Part shown: piece by piece, positions 5,304 to 15,314 of the stretch
Numbering within the stretch: position 1 is the first letter of the stretch
Layout: each line of letters opens with the position of its first letter
Assembly: GCF_000359585.1 (NCBI RefSeq)
Contig: NZ_APMH01000035.1
Coordinates: 1-43,982, forward strand
Source: Clostridium tyrobutyricum DSM 2637 = ATCC 25755 = JCM 11008
GTDB lineage: Bacteria > Bacillota > Clostridia > Clostridiales > Clostridiaceae
DNA length: 43,982 nucleotides
Reading direction: 5' to 3'
Program-made: the position numbers and the translations under genes
Notes under the pieces: model-generated
Seen by the model: the letters and a program-made list of their open reading frames with translations, nothing else
Database searches by the model: none
Told to the model about the DNA's origin: nothing

Positions 5304-7619
5304 TTATTTGGTATTTTCTAGTTCTTTCTTTAAATCCATAATTTCTTTATGCATTTTTATGATTGTAATCTGGGTATCACTTAATTTGGCTATGTCTTTT
5401 AAGATTATATCTGTAGATAGATTTCCATAATATCCATCATTGTCAGTACTTGTTTTTTGTTCTGTTTTTGTATTTACCATAGGTTTATCAGGTTTACATT
5501 GCCTGACATCAACATGATCCAGACAATTTATTTCCTTTATATCTGTTTTGGAAAAACTGTTAACGGCAGTATTACTTGTAAATATATTATCTTTATATTG
5601 TGATGAATTGTAATTTCCTTCATGTTCCAGACCCTTGTAAACTGCAACCTTGTTTTCAACATCGTAATATCCATTTTCATTGTGAAATTCATATTTTATA
5701 ATATTTAAATATTGTTCTCTGGATAAATTCATAAATCTGCAGCCAAAGTTGTTTCCGTAACACCTTATTATTCTGCAAAATGCATCACCATCACCTATTT
5801 TTAATTTTATTATATCTCCTACATCCACATTGGCAAGTTTATTGGAATTGACGCTTATACAGGCTCCTGAATCACTTATATTGTTAATACTGCAATTAAG
5901 TACATTTGAGTTAGAAAGAATAAAGGTGCTGTGACAGTGGAGTATTTTCCTTTCGGCCTGTCTATATCGCGGCTTTTCCAGTGATAATAGCATTACCATT
6001 ACTATACCTATAAGATTATAACTTGCCCACATCACATTGATAATTATAGATTCCTTGAGTCCACTTGAATTAGCATGAACAATTTTATTTAAACTTACTC
6101 CAAATCCAAGTATTGTCATTATGAACATTGCCAGCTGCGGCATGAGTAAATCCCAGCTTACAAACACATTTCTCTTTGTATGTTCTTTTAATGTGACATT
6201 AAATTTCAATTCTTTTGCAAATATAAGTTCTGACAGGGATGCAAGAGCCAGAAAGGGGCTGTGGCTGATTCATATATATGAGTAAAAATTAGGGATCTGT
6301 ATTTGGAAGAATGTGATTTAAACATTAAAATATAAGATATATACGAAGGAACGAAAAACTGCAATAGCTGCATTGTACTGGCTTTTATTATAAGAGTGCC
6401 GAAAATCAGGTATATTATAGGTCATAAAATGTAAATCATTTTTGAAATGCCTGAATACCAGTATAGAATTCCACTAAAATACAACAATCTCTGGATAGGT
6501 GACAATCCCTTCATAGTAAGTGGATTCCACTTTTTTGACACCTGTATATTTCCTCTGCACCATCTTTTACGCTGCTTTGCAAAATCTTTATAATATTCGG
6601 CGGATAATCCTACTGCCAATACTTCATTGACAAATATTGACTTATAACCTCTGGCTTGAAGTATCATTCCTGTTGCCATATCTTCGGTTATACTGCCAGT
6701 GGGTATGCCTCCTATTTCATCTATTGCATTTCTATTAAACAGTGCATTTGTACCTACGTGAAACAGTGCATTGTATCTTGCTCTTCCTGCCTGTACCTCT
6801 CTCATGAAAAAGTCTTGTTCGTTTGGAATTTTATTGTCTAGATTTAAATTATATTGAAATGGATCAGGATTGTAGAATACTTGAGGAGATTGGACAAATC
6901 CCACATTGCTTTCCTTGAAATAACCTACCATGTTTTTCAAATAAACAGGTTTTGGAATCATATCTGCATCTAATACGGAAAATAATTCTCCCTTGCAGTA
7001 ATTTGACAGGGCATTATTTATGTTGCCTGCCTTTGCAAAATCATTATTTTCTCTCGTAACATAGTGTATTCCGAAAAACTCTGCCAGGTTTTTAATCTCT
7101 TCCCTGTGTCCATCATCACATATGTAAATATTCAATAGATTATTTGGATATTCAATAGATTATTTGGATATTCAATATTTAAACATCCTGCAATAGTTTT
7201 CCTCAAAATATATGAAGGCTCATTGTAGGTCATTATGAGTACATCAATAGTTGGAAGCTTGTTTAAATCATCCATTTTCATTTTTTTGAGTTTATATGGT
7301 TTGTAAAACAATATGCCATATATGGTGGATTGGAAGAATCCAAGCAATTCTGATGATATAAGTATAATTCCGATAATCATGCCTATTTTGCTTTCATAGA
7401 TTTTTTTAGTATCATGTATAATATAAAAAGCCATAGCATTTCTACAAAGAATATAGTAATTTTATTATTTAGTAATATATAAATTATGTGATTATAAAAC
7501 AAATATTTGGTATTATCCCAAAGTGTATGGGCATAGTTAATGCAGAAATAAATAGAAGCAGCAGAAAAGATGATAATAGTTAATAGGGTAATACTGTTAA
7601 TCAATTTTGATTTTTTCAT
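5304..7619 (-). pseudogene. cellulose synthase-like glycosyltransferase with PilZ domain, broken (bcsA-like)
   Basis: Pieces in three frames assemble into one family-2 processive glycosyltransferase of about 770 residues: N-terminal membrane helices (7619-7383), DVLIMTYNEP and YICDDG (7434-7132), the VLDADMIP metal motif, a TED motif and QRKRW (7135-6422), then C-terminal helices and a PilZ domain with RQAER and NISDSG c-di-GMP-binding motifs (6209-5304). Breaks: a one-base loss in an A run near 7400, a 20-bp tandem duplication at 7129-7168, a TGA nonsense codon at about 6422, and a one-base loss near 6250. Intact, it would export a polysaccharide under c-di-GMP control. The C-terminal piece could still make a membrane-anchored PilZ protein. 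Confidence 0.85.
7129..7177. repeat. 20-bp tandem duplication (2.5 copies) breaking the glycosyltransferase
   Basis: The unit TATTCAATAGATTATTTGGA occurs at 7129-7148 and 7149-7168, followed by a partial third copy. Removing one unit restores the frame so that NNLLNI joins directly to YICDDGHRE, the expected catalytic motif. Confidence 0.95.
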
Positions 7620-8170
7620 AACAGCTCAGCTCTCCATTCTTATTGAAATAATATTATATATACATATATATAAATTTTGATAGTATATTATTCCACATTA
7701 AAGATTATTGTAGAGGGGATTGAGTTGATATTTATATAATAGATGAAAATAGCTATGAAGAACTTGTAAAATATAAATTTTTTCTTTATTCCTCATGGAG
7801 AGTTGGAGAAGCCAAAAGCTTTTATAGCATAATGGATTTGAGGTAGAAATACTCAAATTTTACTATCTTTTTCAATACTCGATTAAAAGTTTCAATTATT
7901 TCCCGAAAAGTAGATTTCTTGTACTTTTAATATAAAAAAATATATATAAAGACTACGAAAAATAATTGATGATCATGAACTTCAATCTATAGGATATATA
8001 AAGGTATCAGGTGGAATGTGTTTTGAAATGAAAAGATATCTGAAATACTTTACTTCGTACAAATATAAATTTTATGTAAACAATTCAAAAAAATATACGA
8101 CTATATTTATTCAATTGATTTTTGTCTAGTTTCAATGCCAATAGCAATGCACGGAGTGCATTACAGAGTT
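7620..8170. other. decayed region upstream of the CRISPR array
   Basis: No intact gene. Short coding-like pieces remain on the plus strand: about 7738-7846 (DENSYEELVKYKFFLYSSWR, then a stop) and about 7950-8128 (ELQSIGYIKVSGGMCFEMKR). I recognise no family for either. A 7-bp perfect hairpin AATGCAC/GTGCATT lies at about 8144-8162 next to the first CRISPR repeat. Confidence 0.5.
7857..7913. repeat. 57-bp dispersed repeat, copy 1
   Basis: This stretch, beginning ATTTTACTAT and including GTTTCAATTATTTCCCG, matches 18119-18175 at 52 of 57 positions without gaps. Both copies lie in gene-free, decayed DNA. Confidence 0.85.
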
Positions 8171-9320
8171 ATTTAAATACATCTCATGTTAAGGTTCAAT
8201 AACCTCATATATCCTGGACAAAAGTTGGTGATACCAATTTAAATACATCTCATGTTAAGGTTCAATTCATCATTACTTGTAATATGACCACAATTTGATA
8301 TAATTTAAATACATCTCATGTTAAGGTTCAATATTGGAGTATCAAGACAATCAGTATCTTTGTATGAAATTTAAATACATCTCATGTTAAGGTTCAATTT
8401 ACATCTGCTATATGGAATACTGCACAGAGACTATTTAAATACATCTCATGTTAAGGTTCAATGCTAATGATATAGATAGTAAAGAAGCAGAGGAACTTAA
8501 TTTAAATACATCTCATGTTAAGGTTCAATTTAAATAAAAATAAATAGCAAAAATCCGTTAAACAGATTTAAATACATCTCATGTTAAGGTTCAATCTGCT
8601 CATACATTGTCAAAATAGACATCATGGTATCATTTAAATACATCTCATGTTAAGGTTCAATGGAAGATTTTTAGAATTACAGAAGAAAGCTGATGAACTA
8701 TTTAAATACATCTCATGTTAAGGTTCAATGCTCTTCTTCAAGTGCTCTGCATTCATTAGGAGTTTATTTAAATACATCTCATGTTAAGGTTCAATAAAAT
8801 ACTATATCGCCTTTCGTCGCGTTTCCTTTATTTAAATACATCTCATGTTAAGGTTCAATTTATTGTATTTGCCGTCACAAACATCAATAGCAAATATTTA
8901 AATACATCTCATGTTAAGGTTCAATTTTTATTAAATTCTTCTTTTAAATCGTCGTTTAAATAATTTAAATACATCTCATGTTAAGGTTCAATAGGTATGT
9001 TTGCAGTATCACTATTAAGTTTTAAATCATTTAAATACATCTCATGTTAAGGTTCAATTCCTCAGACTGGTTCCTTGATAAAACAGAAAAATGCATTTAA
9101 ATACATCTCATGTTAAGGTTCAATGATTAGGTCTCAATTTAAGCAATGGATATAAATAAATTTAAATACATCTCATGTTAAGGTTCAATATTTCTTGGGT
9201 ATAACTAGTATACAACTGAAGTCCAATTTAAATACATCTCATGTTAAGGTTCAATCCAAAGAGGATATAGTTATACAATAAATCATAATGATTTAAATAC
9301 ATCTCATGTTAAGGTTCAAT
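8171..9320 (-). CRISPR. CRISPR array, 18 repeats of 30 bp, 17 spacers of 34-38 bp
   Basis: The repeat reads ATTTAAATACATCTC followed by ATGTTAAGGTTCAAT on the plus strand and is identical in all 18 copies: 8171, 8237, 8303, 8369, 8433, 8500, 8566, 8632, 8700, 8766, 8830, 8896, 8963, 9029, 9095, 9160, 9226 and 9291. Spacers are all different. The reverse complement ends GTATTTAAAT, like the 3' end of C. difficile type I-B repeats (GTATGTAAAT). I therefore infer leftward (minus-strand) transcription with the leader at the right. No cas gene is present in the window, so processing and interference must be supplied from elsewhere. Perfect repeats at both ends argue against decay. Confidence 0.98.
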
Positions 9321-9404
9321 CACAGTAAAAGAGTCATTCTCTAAATTCATTATAACTCCCAAACCATTGAAAATAAAGCCATCTAATAAAATTTTTCCAA
9401 CCAT
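9309..9404 (-). other. 31-codon reading frame in the presumed CRISPR leader, stop inside the first repeat
   Basis: On the minus strand ATG at 9404 opens MVGKILLDGFIFNGLGVIMN and continues LENDSFTVIEP; the last two codons and the TAA come from the terminal CRISPR repeat. The peptide looks protein-like rather than random, but only a weak ribosome binding site precedes it. It may be a gene fragment beside which the array grew, or chance within the leader. Confidence 0.3.
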
Positions 9405-9499
9405 TTTGTATTATCTCACTTTAGAATTAAGAAAGATTACAAATATACTTATATCAATGTCTTATAGCATATTTAAAAGTAATTGAGGTTGGAAAAATT
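9390..9499. repeat. 13-bp inverted repeat in the presumed CRISPR leader region
   Basis: AATTTTTCCAACC (9390-9402) is the exact reverse complement of GGTTGGAAAAATT (9487-9499), with 84 bases between the arms. It lies between the array and the symporter gene. Confidence 0.7.
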
Positions 9500-9530
9500 A
9501 TTTATCTATATTATTAAAATTCAACTATAT

Positions 9531-10928
9531 CTATTTCTGTGAAATATGCAATGGTATTAAAGGATGGCCTAAGGCCTTTTCTATTTCAAAAACAATAATA
9601 AAAGTAATAACACTTACAACTGATCCCACAATAACAGCCATAATTCCAAAAGGTTCATTGAGATATTGCCACCAGAATCCAGCAATACTTCCAAGAATTA
9701 TAGACAGTATACCAGCATGCTTTGTAACATTTTTCCATGTCAAACCAAAGATGAATGCTGCAAAAGGACCAGCTGACCTCATGGTGAAGGCAAATACAAG
9801 CATAGGTATAATCTGTTTGCTGAAGAGGGATATACAGATAGCTATAATACCAAAAACAAGAACGGCGGTTTTGCTGTAATGCATTAAATGTTCATCACTA
9901 ACTTTAGGATTTATGTAGTGCTGATATATATCTTTTACAAAAACAGTTGATGCTCCCAAAAGATCTCCTGAACCAGAAGATAATGTAGCTGATATAACTG
10001 CAGCCATTACCAATCCTGCAATTAGATGAGGTATAAGATTGGTAGATACAGTTGCTATAGCGTTATTTGGGTTGATATGTGGGAAAACTGCCAGTGCTAC
10101 AAGTCCTAGTATAGCGGGAATAAAAGAATATAATGCCATAAGAATTCCGCATAACATAGAACCTTTAACTGCAGTTTTTTCATCTTTTGCTGCAAAGAGA
10201 CGTTGTACACATTCCTGACCTGTTGAGAAAGTCATGAAATACATTATTATCAATCCAATAATTGTCTTCCACCCTACTTTGGTAAAACCAAGCTGTCCTT
10301 GAGGTAATGCACCAACTACATGGTTCCAGCCTCCAGCGTTATGAATGGCAAATGGAACGGCAATAGTAAATCCAGCCAGTAGAACTATAGCATGGACAAT
10401 ATCAGTCAACGTTACACTCCACATACCACCTATCATAGTATAAAAAACAAGAACTATTCCTGATAAAAGTATTCCCCAATTTGTAGACAAACCAGTTAAC
10501 ACACTTATTATTGTAGCGGATGCAGTAATCTGTACACCTGCCAGGGCTATATTTGCACTTAAGGATAGTATTAAAGTAATAATATGACTTGAATTTCCAA
10601 ATCTTCTTTCGATTATTTCAGGCATTGTTGTTGCCATTGATCTTCTTAACATTGGGGCTATAAATGAAACAAGAATAACTCCGATACCAGCAGCTGTTAC
10701 ATACCAACCTGCAGAAAGCCCCCAGCTTCCATAGGCTTTTGCAGCTACTCCTACTGTACTTCCCCCACCTACTTCAGTGGCAGCTAGAGTTCCAGCTGTT
10801 AGAAGAACTCCAATATTACGACCTGCAAGCAGGTAATCCGAGCTGTTCTTGATCTTCTTTCCACTATAGAAACCTATAGCTAAGTTAATTAACATGTACA
10901 CAACTAAAATTATCCAGATAGTTACCAT
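9531..10928 (-). CDS. sodium:solute symporter family transporter, 465 aa
   Basis: About 12-13 hydrophobic helices span the protein. YLLAGRNIGVLLTAGTLAAT near residues 33-52, followed by EVGGGS and GISAGWY-type sequence, is the N-terminal signature of the SSS (SLC5) family, which couples Na+ entry to uptake of sugars, amino acids or carboxylates. ATLSSGSGDLLGASTVFVKD (residues about 311-330) is the conserved helix 8 sodium-site region. The ribosome binding site AGGAGGT lies 8 bases before the ATG. Stand-alone gene; the substrate cannot be read from the sequence. Confidence 0.9.
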   Translation of the reverse strand: MVTIWIILVVYMLINLAIGFYSGKKIKNSSDYLLAGRNIGVLLTAGTLAATEVGGGSTVGVAAKAYGSWGLSAGWYVTAAGIGVILVSFIAPMLRRSMATTMPEIIERRFGNSSHIITLILSLSANIALAGVQITASATIISVLTGLSTNWGILLSGIVLVFYTMIGGMWSVTLTDIVHAIVLLAGFTIAVPFAIHNAGGWNHVVGALPQGQLGFTKVGWKTIIGLIIMYFMTFSTGQECVQRLFAAKDEKTAVKGSMLCGILMALYSFIPAILGLVALAVFPHINPNNAIATVSTNLIPHLIAGLVMAAVISATLSSGSGDLLGASTVFVKDIYQHYINPKVSDEHLMHYSKTAVLVFGIIAICISLFSKQIIPMLVFAFTMRSAGPFAAFIFGLTWKNVTKHAGILSIILGSIAGFWWQYLNEPFGIMAVIVGSVVSVITFIIVFEIEKALGHPLIPLHISQK

Positions 10929-11063
10929 TAACCTTACCTCCTAATTATTTGATATGTTTTATATTCATTTTTACCTTATAAAGTTAAATTACGAACATTA
11001 AATTTAATATTGTAAAATTGAAATCTATTTATAAAAGCGATTTTATGGGAAATCAATAATAAA

Positions 11064-11094
11064 ATGTTATAATAATTATTTATTATTATAACAT
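11064..11094. promoter_or_regulatory. 31-bp perfect inverted repeat, candidate operator of the symporter gene
   Basis: ATGTTATAATAAT (11064-11076) and ATTATTATAACAT (11082-11094) are exact inverted arms around TATTT. The site lies about 140 bases upstream of the symporter start and includes TATAAT-like hexamers, so a regulator bound here could overlap a promoter. No regulator gene adjoins it. Confidence 0.4.
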
Positions 11095-11646
11095 GATTTT
11101 ATCAATAATCAATGTAAAAATTAATAATATATCAATAAATAATGGATATAAGTAATAATATTATCAACATGTGCACTCAAATTTTAAATTGTATAAAATT
11201 AAACATTCCATGTAATTATCATTTGACTATTGCAAATACTGATTTGATTTTACTTCAGTATTATCACAAAATTACCGAATTATATATTATATATAGATTA
11301 GTATATTCGTTTATAGTAAGCTTAAGGTATTTTATGTAATATTATAAAAATTTATTAAAGCAAAAAAATTCGGAATATATAATAAAATAAATTAAATATT
11401 TTTGTAAAAATCATAATAAAAAATAAATTATACAGAACTTAAAAAAAATGTTGAAAAAGATCATTTGATAATATAATATTTAGTTATATTGAAAAATTAA
11501 TAAAAAATACGCATACATATAACACAAATATAAAAAATATACGAATATAATTATTAAATTAATAAAAACAACTATTTAAGATAACAAGTATTAAAATAAC
11601 ACTCAAAAAACACATTATGGAAAAATATATGATGATGTATTTCAAA

Positions 11647-11661
11647 AATATTCAGAAAATA
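11647..11661. promoter_or_regulatory. CodY-box-like site upstream of the dipeptide operon
   Basis: AATATTCAGAAAATA matches 13 of 15 positions of the CodY consensus AATTTTCWGAAAATT and lies 82 bases before the binding-protein ATG. CodY represses peptide uptake when branched-chain amino acids and GTP are plentiful, which fits this operon. The AT-rich surroundings raise the chance of coincidence. Confidence 0.5.
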
Positions 11662-11742
11662 ACAATAAGTGATATGCATATATTATGATATTTCAATATA
11701 TTGTGAATTAAAATATTAAATAAAGAGGGGGACAATAATAAA

Positions 11743-13308
11743 ATGTATAAAAAATTTTGTGCAATTTTTTTAGGAATTTGTTTATCAATGATGGCAGTTG
11801 GATGTGGCAATGCAAGTAATGGAAATAGTTCCAGTTCATCAGACAAGAGTAAATTGACAGTAGCTATCAATGGTGATATGGGAACTTTGGATCCAGGAGG
11901 TACAATGGATAATATGGCTGTAAAAATTACTTATCCTGCATATGAAAGATTGGTAAAATTTGATGGCGGATCTACAAATATAAAACCTTCACTTGCTAGT
12001 AAATGGGAGAAAAGCGGTGATGGACTTACATGGACTTTTCATCTGGATAAGGGTCACAAATTTGTAGATGGTACAGAAGTTACTTCTGAGGCTGTTAGAT
12101 TTTCTTTTCAAAGAATACTGGATATTAAAAAGGGACCCTATGATATTTATAAGATTATAAAGAGTATTAATACACCGGATAAATATACAGTGCAATTTGT
12201 TTTAAGTGGGGAATTTCCACAATTTTTATCTACACTTGCTACAAACTATGGAAGTATAATAAATCCTAAAGTTATGAGCCATGAAAAAGATGGTGATAAA
12301 GCTCAGAACTATTTAGCCAATCATACTGATGGAAGTGGTCCTTATCAGCTTGCAGAATGGAAAAAAGGTGCTTATTTGAAACTAACATTGAATCCTAATT
12401 ATTCTAAAAAACCGTCTCTTAAGGAAGTATATTTCAAATTGGTTTCAGATCCGTCAGCTGCAAGACTTGAACTTGAAAAGGGAGATTCAGATATAGCAGA
12501 GGGAATAGACTTGGATCAAATAGAGAAGCTTAAGAGCAATTCCAATATCTCCATTGTGAAAAAACCTAGCCTTTTGGTTGATTATGTTTATATAAATTGC
12601 ACCAAAGCTAATCCTGCACTTAAGAATCCAAAAGTTAGACAGGCAATAAACTATGGAATTGATTATAATTCCATAATCGATAAAGTAATGCATGGATATG
12701 CAACCCCACTTGCAAGTCCTGTACCAAAGGGACTATGGGGATACAATGAATCCGCATTTAAGTATACGAGAAATGTAGCGAAAGCAAAGGCGCTTTTAAA
12801 AGAAGCGGGTGTAAATAATCTACAGCTAACTTTATTGTATTCTGATAGATTCCCTAATTGGGAACAGGAAGCTTTAGTTGTACAGGGTAATTTAAAGGAT
12901 ATTGGTGTGAAAGTAAATTTAAGTAAAGTAGCATATGCAACTATGAGGGATATGCTTGATTCTGGAAAATTTGATCTGGCAATGGGAGTATGGAGCCCTG
13001 ACTATGCAGACCCATATATGTTTATGAATTACTGGTTTGATTCAAATAACCAGGGGCTTGCAGGAAATAGAGCTTTCTATGTTAATCCTCAAGTAGATAG
13101 TTTAGTCAGAAAAGCCGGTTCAATAACTGATCAGACTCAACGTGAAAATTTATACAAACAGGCACAAAAGATAGTTATAGAGGATGCTCCATATATATAT
13201 CTGTATCAGAAGGATTTCATGCTTCCTATAAATAAGGACATAAAAGGATTTGTGTATAATCCAATGTTGGAAGGTGTATATAATTTAGATGAAATGAGTA
13301 AACAGTAA
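11743..13308 (+). CDS. dppA: dipeptide/oligopeptide ABC transporter substrate-binding lipoprotein, 521 aa
   Basis: The signal peptide ends in the lipobox MAVGC with the lipidated cysteine at residue 21, followed by a Ser/Asn-rich linker. The mature part is a family 5 solute-binding protein: LDPGGTMDNMAVKITYPAYE, WTFHLDKGHKFVDGTEVTSE and KVRQAINYGIDYNSI are the typical family blocks. It captures peptides outside the membrane for the permeases encoded downstream. A hairpin at 13318-13342 separates it from the permease gene, which usually gives the binding protein higher expression. Related proteins bind nickel or heme, so dipeptide specificity rests on the dipeptidase in the operon. Confidence 0.93.
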   Translation: MYKKFCAIFLGICLSMMAVGCGNASNGNSSSSSDKSKLTVAINGDMGTLDPGGTMDNMAVKITYPAYERLVKFDGGSTNIKPSLASKWEKSGDGLTWTFHLDKGHKFVDGTEVTSEAVRFSFQRILDIKKGPYDIYKIIKSINTPDKYTVQFVLSGEFPQFLSTLATNYGSIINPKVMSHEKDGDKAQNYLANHTDGSGPYQLAEWKKGAYLKLTLNPNYSKKPSLKEVYFKLVSDPSAARLELEKGDSDIAEGIDLDQIEKLKSNSNISIVKKPSLLVDYVYINCTKANPALKNPKVRQAINYGIDYNSIIDKVMHGYATPLASPVPKGLWGYNESAFKYTRNVAKAKALLKEAGVNNLQLTLLYSDRFPNWEQEALVVQGNLKDIGVKVNLSKVAYATMRDMLDSGKFDLAMGVWSPDYADPYMFMNYWFDSNNQGLAGNRAFYVNPQVDSLVRKAGSITDQTQRENLYKQAQKIVIEDAPYIYLYQKDFMLPINKDIKGFVYNPMLEGVYNLDEMSKQ

Positions 13309-13317
13309 CTTAATTGA

Positions 13318-13342
13318 CTTATCTTCCCTCTGGGAGGATAAG
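13318..13342 (+). terminator. intercistronic hairpin (attenuator or mRNA stabiliser)
   Basis: CTTATCTTCCC (13318-13328) pairs with GGGAGGATAAG (13332-13342), with one G-U pair and a 3-base loop. It sits just after the binding-protein stop. Confidence 0.65.
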
Positions 13343-13394
13343 TTGTTAAATATTTGAATGGATTCCATTCGGCATATAGGAGGAAATAGAGTAT

Positions 13395-14399
13395 ATGAAA
13401 AAAATTATAATAAGAAGACTCTTAATGATGATATTAGTTATTTTCGGAGTTACATTAATAGTATTTCTTTTATCTCACATAATTCCAGGGGATCCTGCTA
13501 GAATGATGGTTGGGCAAAGAGCATCCAATGAAACACTTATAAATGTGAGAAAACAGCTTGGATTGGATAAACCTGTATTAGTTCAGTATTTAATATATAT
13601 GAAAAATCTTTTATCCGGTGATCTGGGTACATCTATAAGAACGCAGCAGCCGGTCGTATCAGATTTGGCCGCTTATTTTCCAGCTACTTTGGAATTGGTT
13701 TTATATGCATTCCTAATAGCACTTGTAGTTGGAATCCCTTTGGGAGTATTAACCAGCCTCAAACAAAATACAGTAACAGATTATTTAGGAAGGATTTTTT
13801 GCATAGGAGGTGTTTCTATACCAGCATTTTGGGGGGGAATCATTCTCATACTGATATTTTATTCAAAATTAAATTTATTACCTTCTTCAGGAAGATTGGC
13901 TTTGGGTATGACATTTAATACGAAAATTACTGGACTTATAACCATAGATAGTTTGCTTACAGGAAACTTAGGAGTATTCAAGGATAGTTTAAGGCATATT
14001 ATACTGCCGGCCTTAGTGTTATCCTATGCTCAGCTTGCAACAATTACCAGGCAGGTAAGGTCCAGTATGATTGAGGTATTAAACCAGGAATATATAAAAA
14101 CAGCAAGAGCAAATGGAATTAAAGAAAAATTTCTAATTGTATCTTATGCACTTAGAAATGCCCTGGTACCTACTATAACAGTTGTTGGACTTTCTCTTGG
14201 AGGGCTTTTAGGAGGAGCTGTAGTAACGGAAACTGTTTTTAACTGGCCTGGAATGGGAAAATATGTGGTTGATTCGATTTCATTTTTAGATTTTCCATCT
14301 ATAATGGGATTTACTGTTGTAATTGTAATTGGATATATGGTGATAAATCTAATAGTAGATATTCTCTATATGATCCTAAATCCACAAATTAGAGGTTAG
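13395..14399 (+). CDS. dppB: dipeptide ABC transporter permease, DppB type, 334 aa
   Basis: N-terminal helix and then LSHIIPGDPARMMVGQRAS, the typical DppB start, with about six membrane helices. The EAA loop is visible as QEYIKTARANGIKEKFLIVS (about residues 232-251), which contacts the ATPase subunits. The ribosome binding site AGGAGG lies 12 bases before the ATG. The stop codon is closely followed by the ribosome binding site of the partner permease. Full family length. Confidence 0.95.
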   Translation: MKKIIIRRLLMMILVIFGVTLIVFLLSHIIPGDPARMMVGQRASNETLINVRKQLGLDKPVLVQYLIYMKNLLSGDLGTSIRTQQPVVSDLAAYFPATLELVLYAFLIALVVGIPLGVLTSLKQNTVTDYLGRIFCIGGVSIPAFWGGIILILIFYSKLNLLPSSGRLALGMTFNTKITGLITIDSLLTGNLGVFKDSLRHIILPALVLSYAQLATITRQVRSSMIEVLNQEYIKTARANGIKEKFLIVSYALRNALVPTITVVGLSLGGLLGGAVVTETVFNWPGMGKYVVDSISFLDFPSIMGFTVVIVIGYMVINLIVDILYMILNPQIRG

Positions 14400-14414
14400 G
14401 AGGTGTATGAATTT

Positions 14415-15302
14415 ATGAAATTAGAATTGGAATCAGGTAATGTAATAGAAGAAAAACATATGAAGAAAAATAAAAGTTTGCTCTTATATAAGATAAGAAA
14501 AAACCCAATGACTATATTAGGACTTTCTATAATAGTAATAATGGCACTTTTAGCTATTTTTGCACCATATATAAGTTCATATAATCCCACTGAAATGAAC
14601 GTATTGGACAGATTTCAAGAACCGAGTTTAAAACATTTGTTTGGAACAGATGAAGTTGGGAGGGATATTTTAACACGAGTCATTTATGGAACACGGATAT
14701 CACTTACAACTGGAATAAGTGTGGTTGTAATGGCTGGTGTTATAGGAGTGTTTATTGGATCTGTTTGTGGATATTTTGGCGGATATGTAGACCAGGTAGT
14801 TATGAGGATAATGGATATGATTTTAGCATTCCCTACACTGATATTGGCAATGGTTCTAGCTGCAACATTAGGTGCAAGTTTATTTAATGTTATGTTGGCT
14901 ATAGCTATTGTAAAAATCCCAGTATATGTCCGTCTGTCCAGAGGTGAAGCATTAGTTGTAAAGAACAATCTATACGTAAAGGCTGCCAGGACTTTTGGAT
15001 TATCAAATTTATATGTCATATTCAGGCATATTATCCCAAATGTTATAACTCCAATAATTATTCAGCTTACTTTGGATCTAGGAGATACTATTTTGCTTGT
15101 TGCTACTCTTGGGTTTTTGGGACTTGGTGCAAAACCGCCAACTCCTGAGTGGGGCACAATGATAAGTACAGGATTCAAGTATATGCTTGAGCAATGGTGG
15201 TATCCTACATTTCCTGGAATTGCAGTATTTTTGGCTTCCACAGGATTCAATTTAATAGGTGATGGTTTGAGGGATATACTTGATCCTAAATCTTCAAGAT
15301 AG
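14415..15302 (+). CDS. dppC: dipeptide ABC transporter permease, DppC type, 295 aa
   Basis: After a charged N terminus come KNPMTILGLSIIVIMALLAI and SYNPTEMNVLDRFQ, then FGTDEVGRDILTRVIYGTRI, which is diagnostic for DppC/OppC. The EAA loop is near NLYVKAARTFGLSNLYVIFR. I chose the ATG at 14415 because AGGAGG ends 11 bases upstream; the GTG at 14403 overlaps the ribosome binding site. It pairs with the preceding permease to form the membrane channel. Confidence 0.94.
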   Translation: MKLELESGNVIEEKHMKKNKSLLLYKIRKNPMTILGLSIIVIMALLAIFAPYISSYNPTEMNVLDRFQEPSLKHLFGTDEVGRDILTRVIYGTRISLTTGISVVVMAGVIGVFIGSVCGYFGGYVDQVVMRIMDMILAFPTLILAMVLAATLGASLFNVMLAIAIVKIPVYVRLSRGEALVVKNNLYVKAARTFGLSNLYVIFRHIIPNVITPIIIQLTLDLGDTILLVATLGFLGLGAKPPTPEWGTMISTGFKYMLEQWWYPTFPGIAVFLASTGFNLIGDGLRDILDPKSSR

Positions 15303-15314
15303 GAGTGAAATGTT

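Larger units (their letters stand above)
10929..11742. other. very AT-rich 814-bp intergenic region
   Basis: I see no convincing gene. A 65-codon frame at 11142-11339 lacks a ribosome binding site and has AT-driven composition. The region holds the inverted repeat at 11064-11094 and the CodY-like box at 11647-11661. It must contain the promoters of the leftward symporter and the rightward peptide operon. Confidence 0.6.

Noticed and set aside
8781-8963. 60-codon frame inside the CRISPR array
   Set aside because: It is built from repeat units (NTSHVKVQF repeated) and has no coding meaning.
11142-11339. 65-codon frame in the AT-rich spacer
   Set aside because: No ribosome binding site, Ile/Asn/Tyr-driven composition and no recognisable motif.
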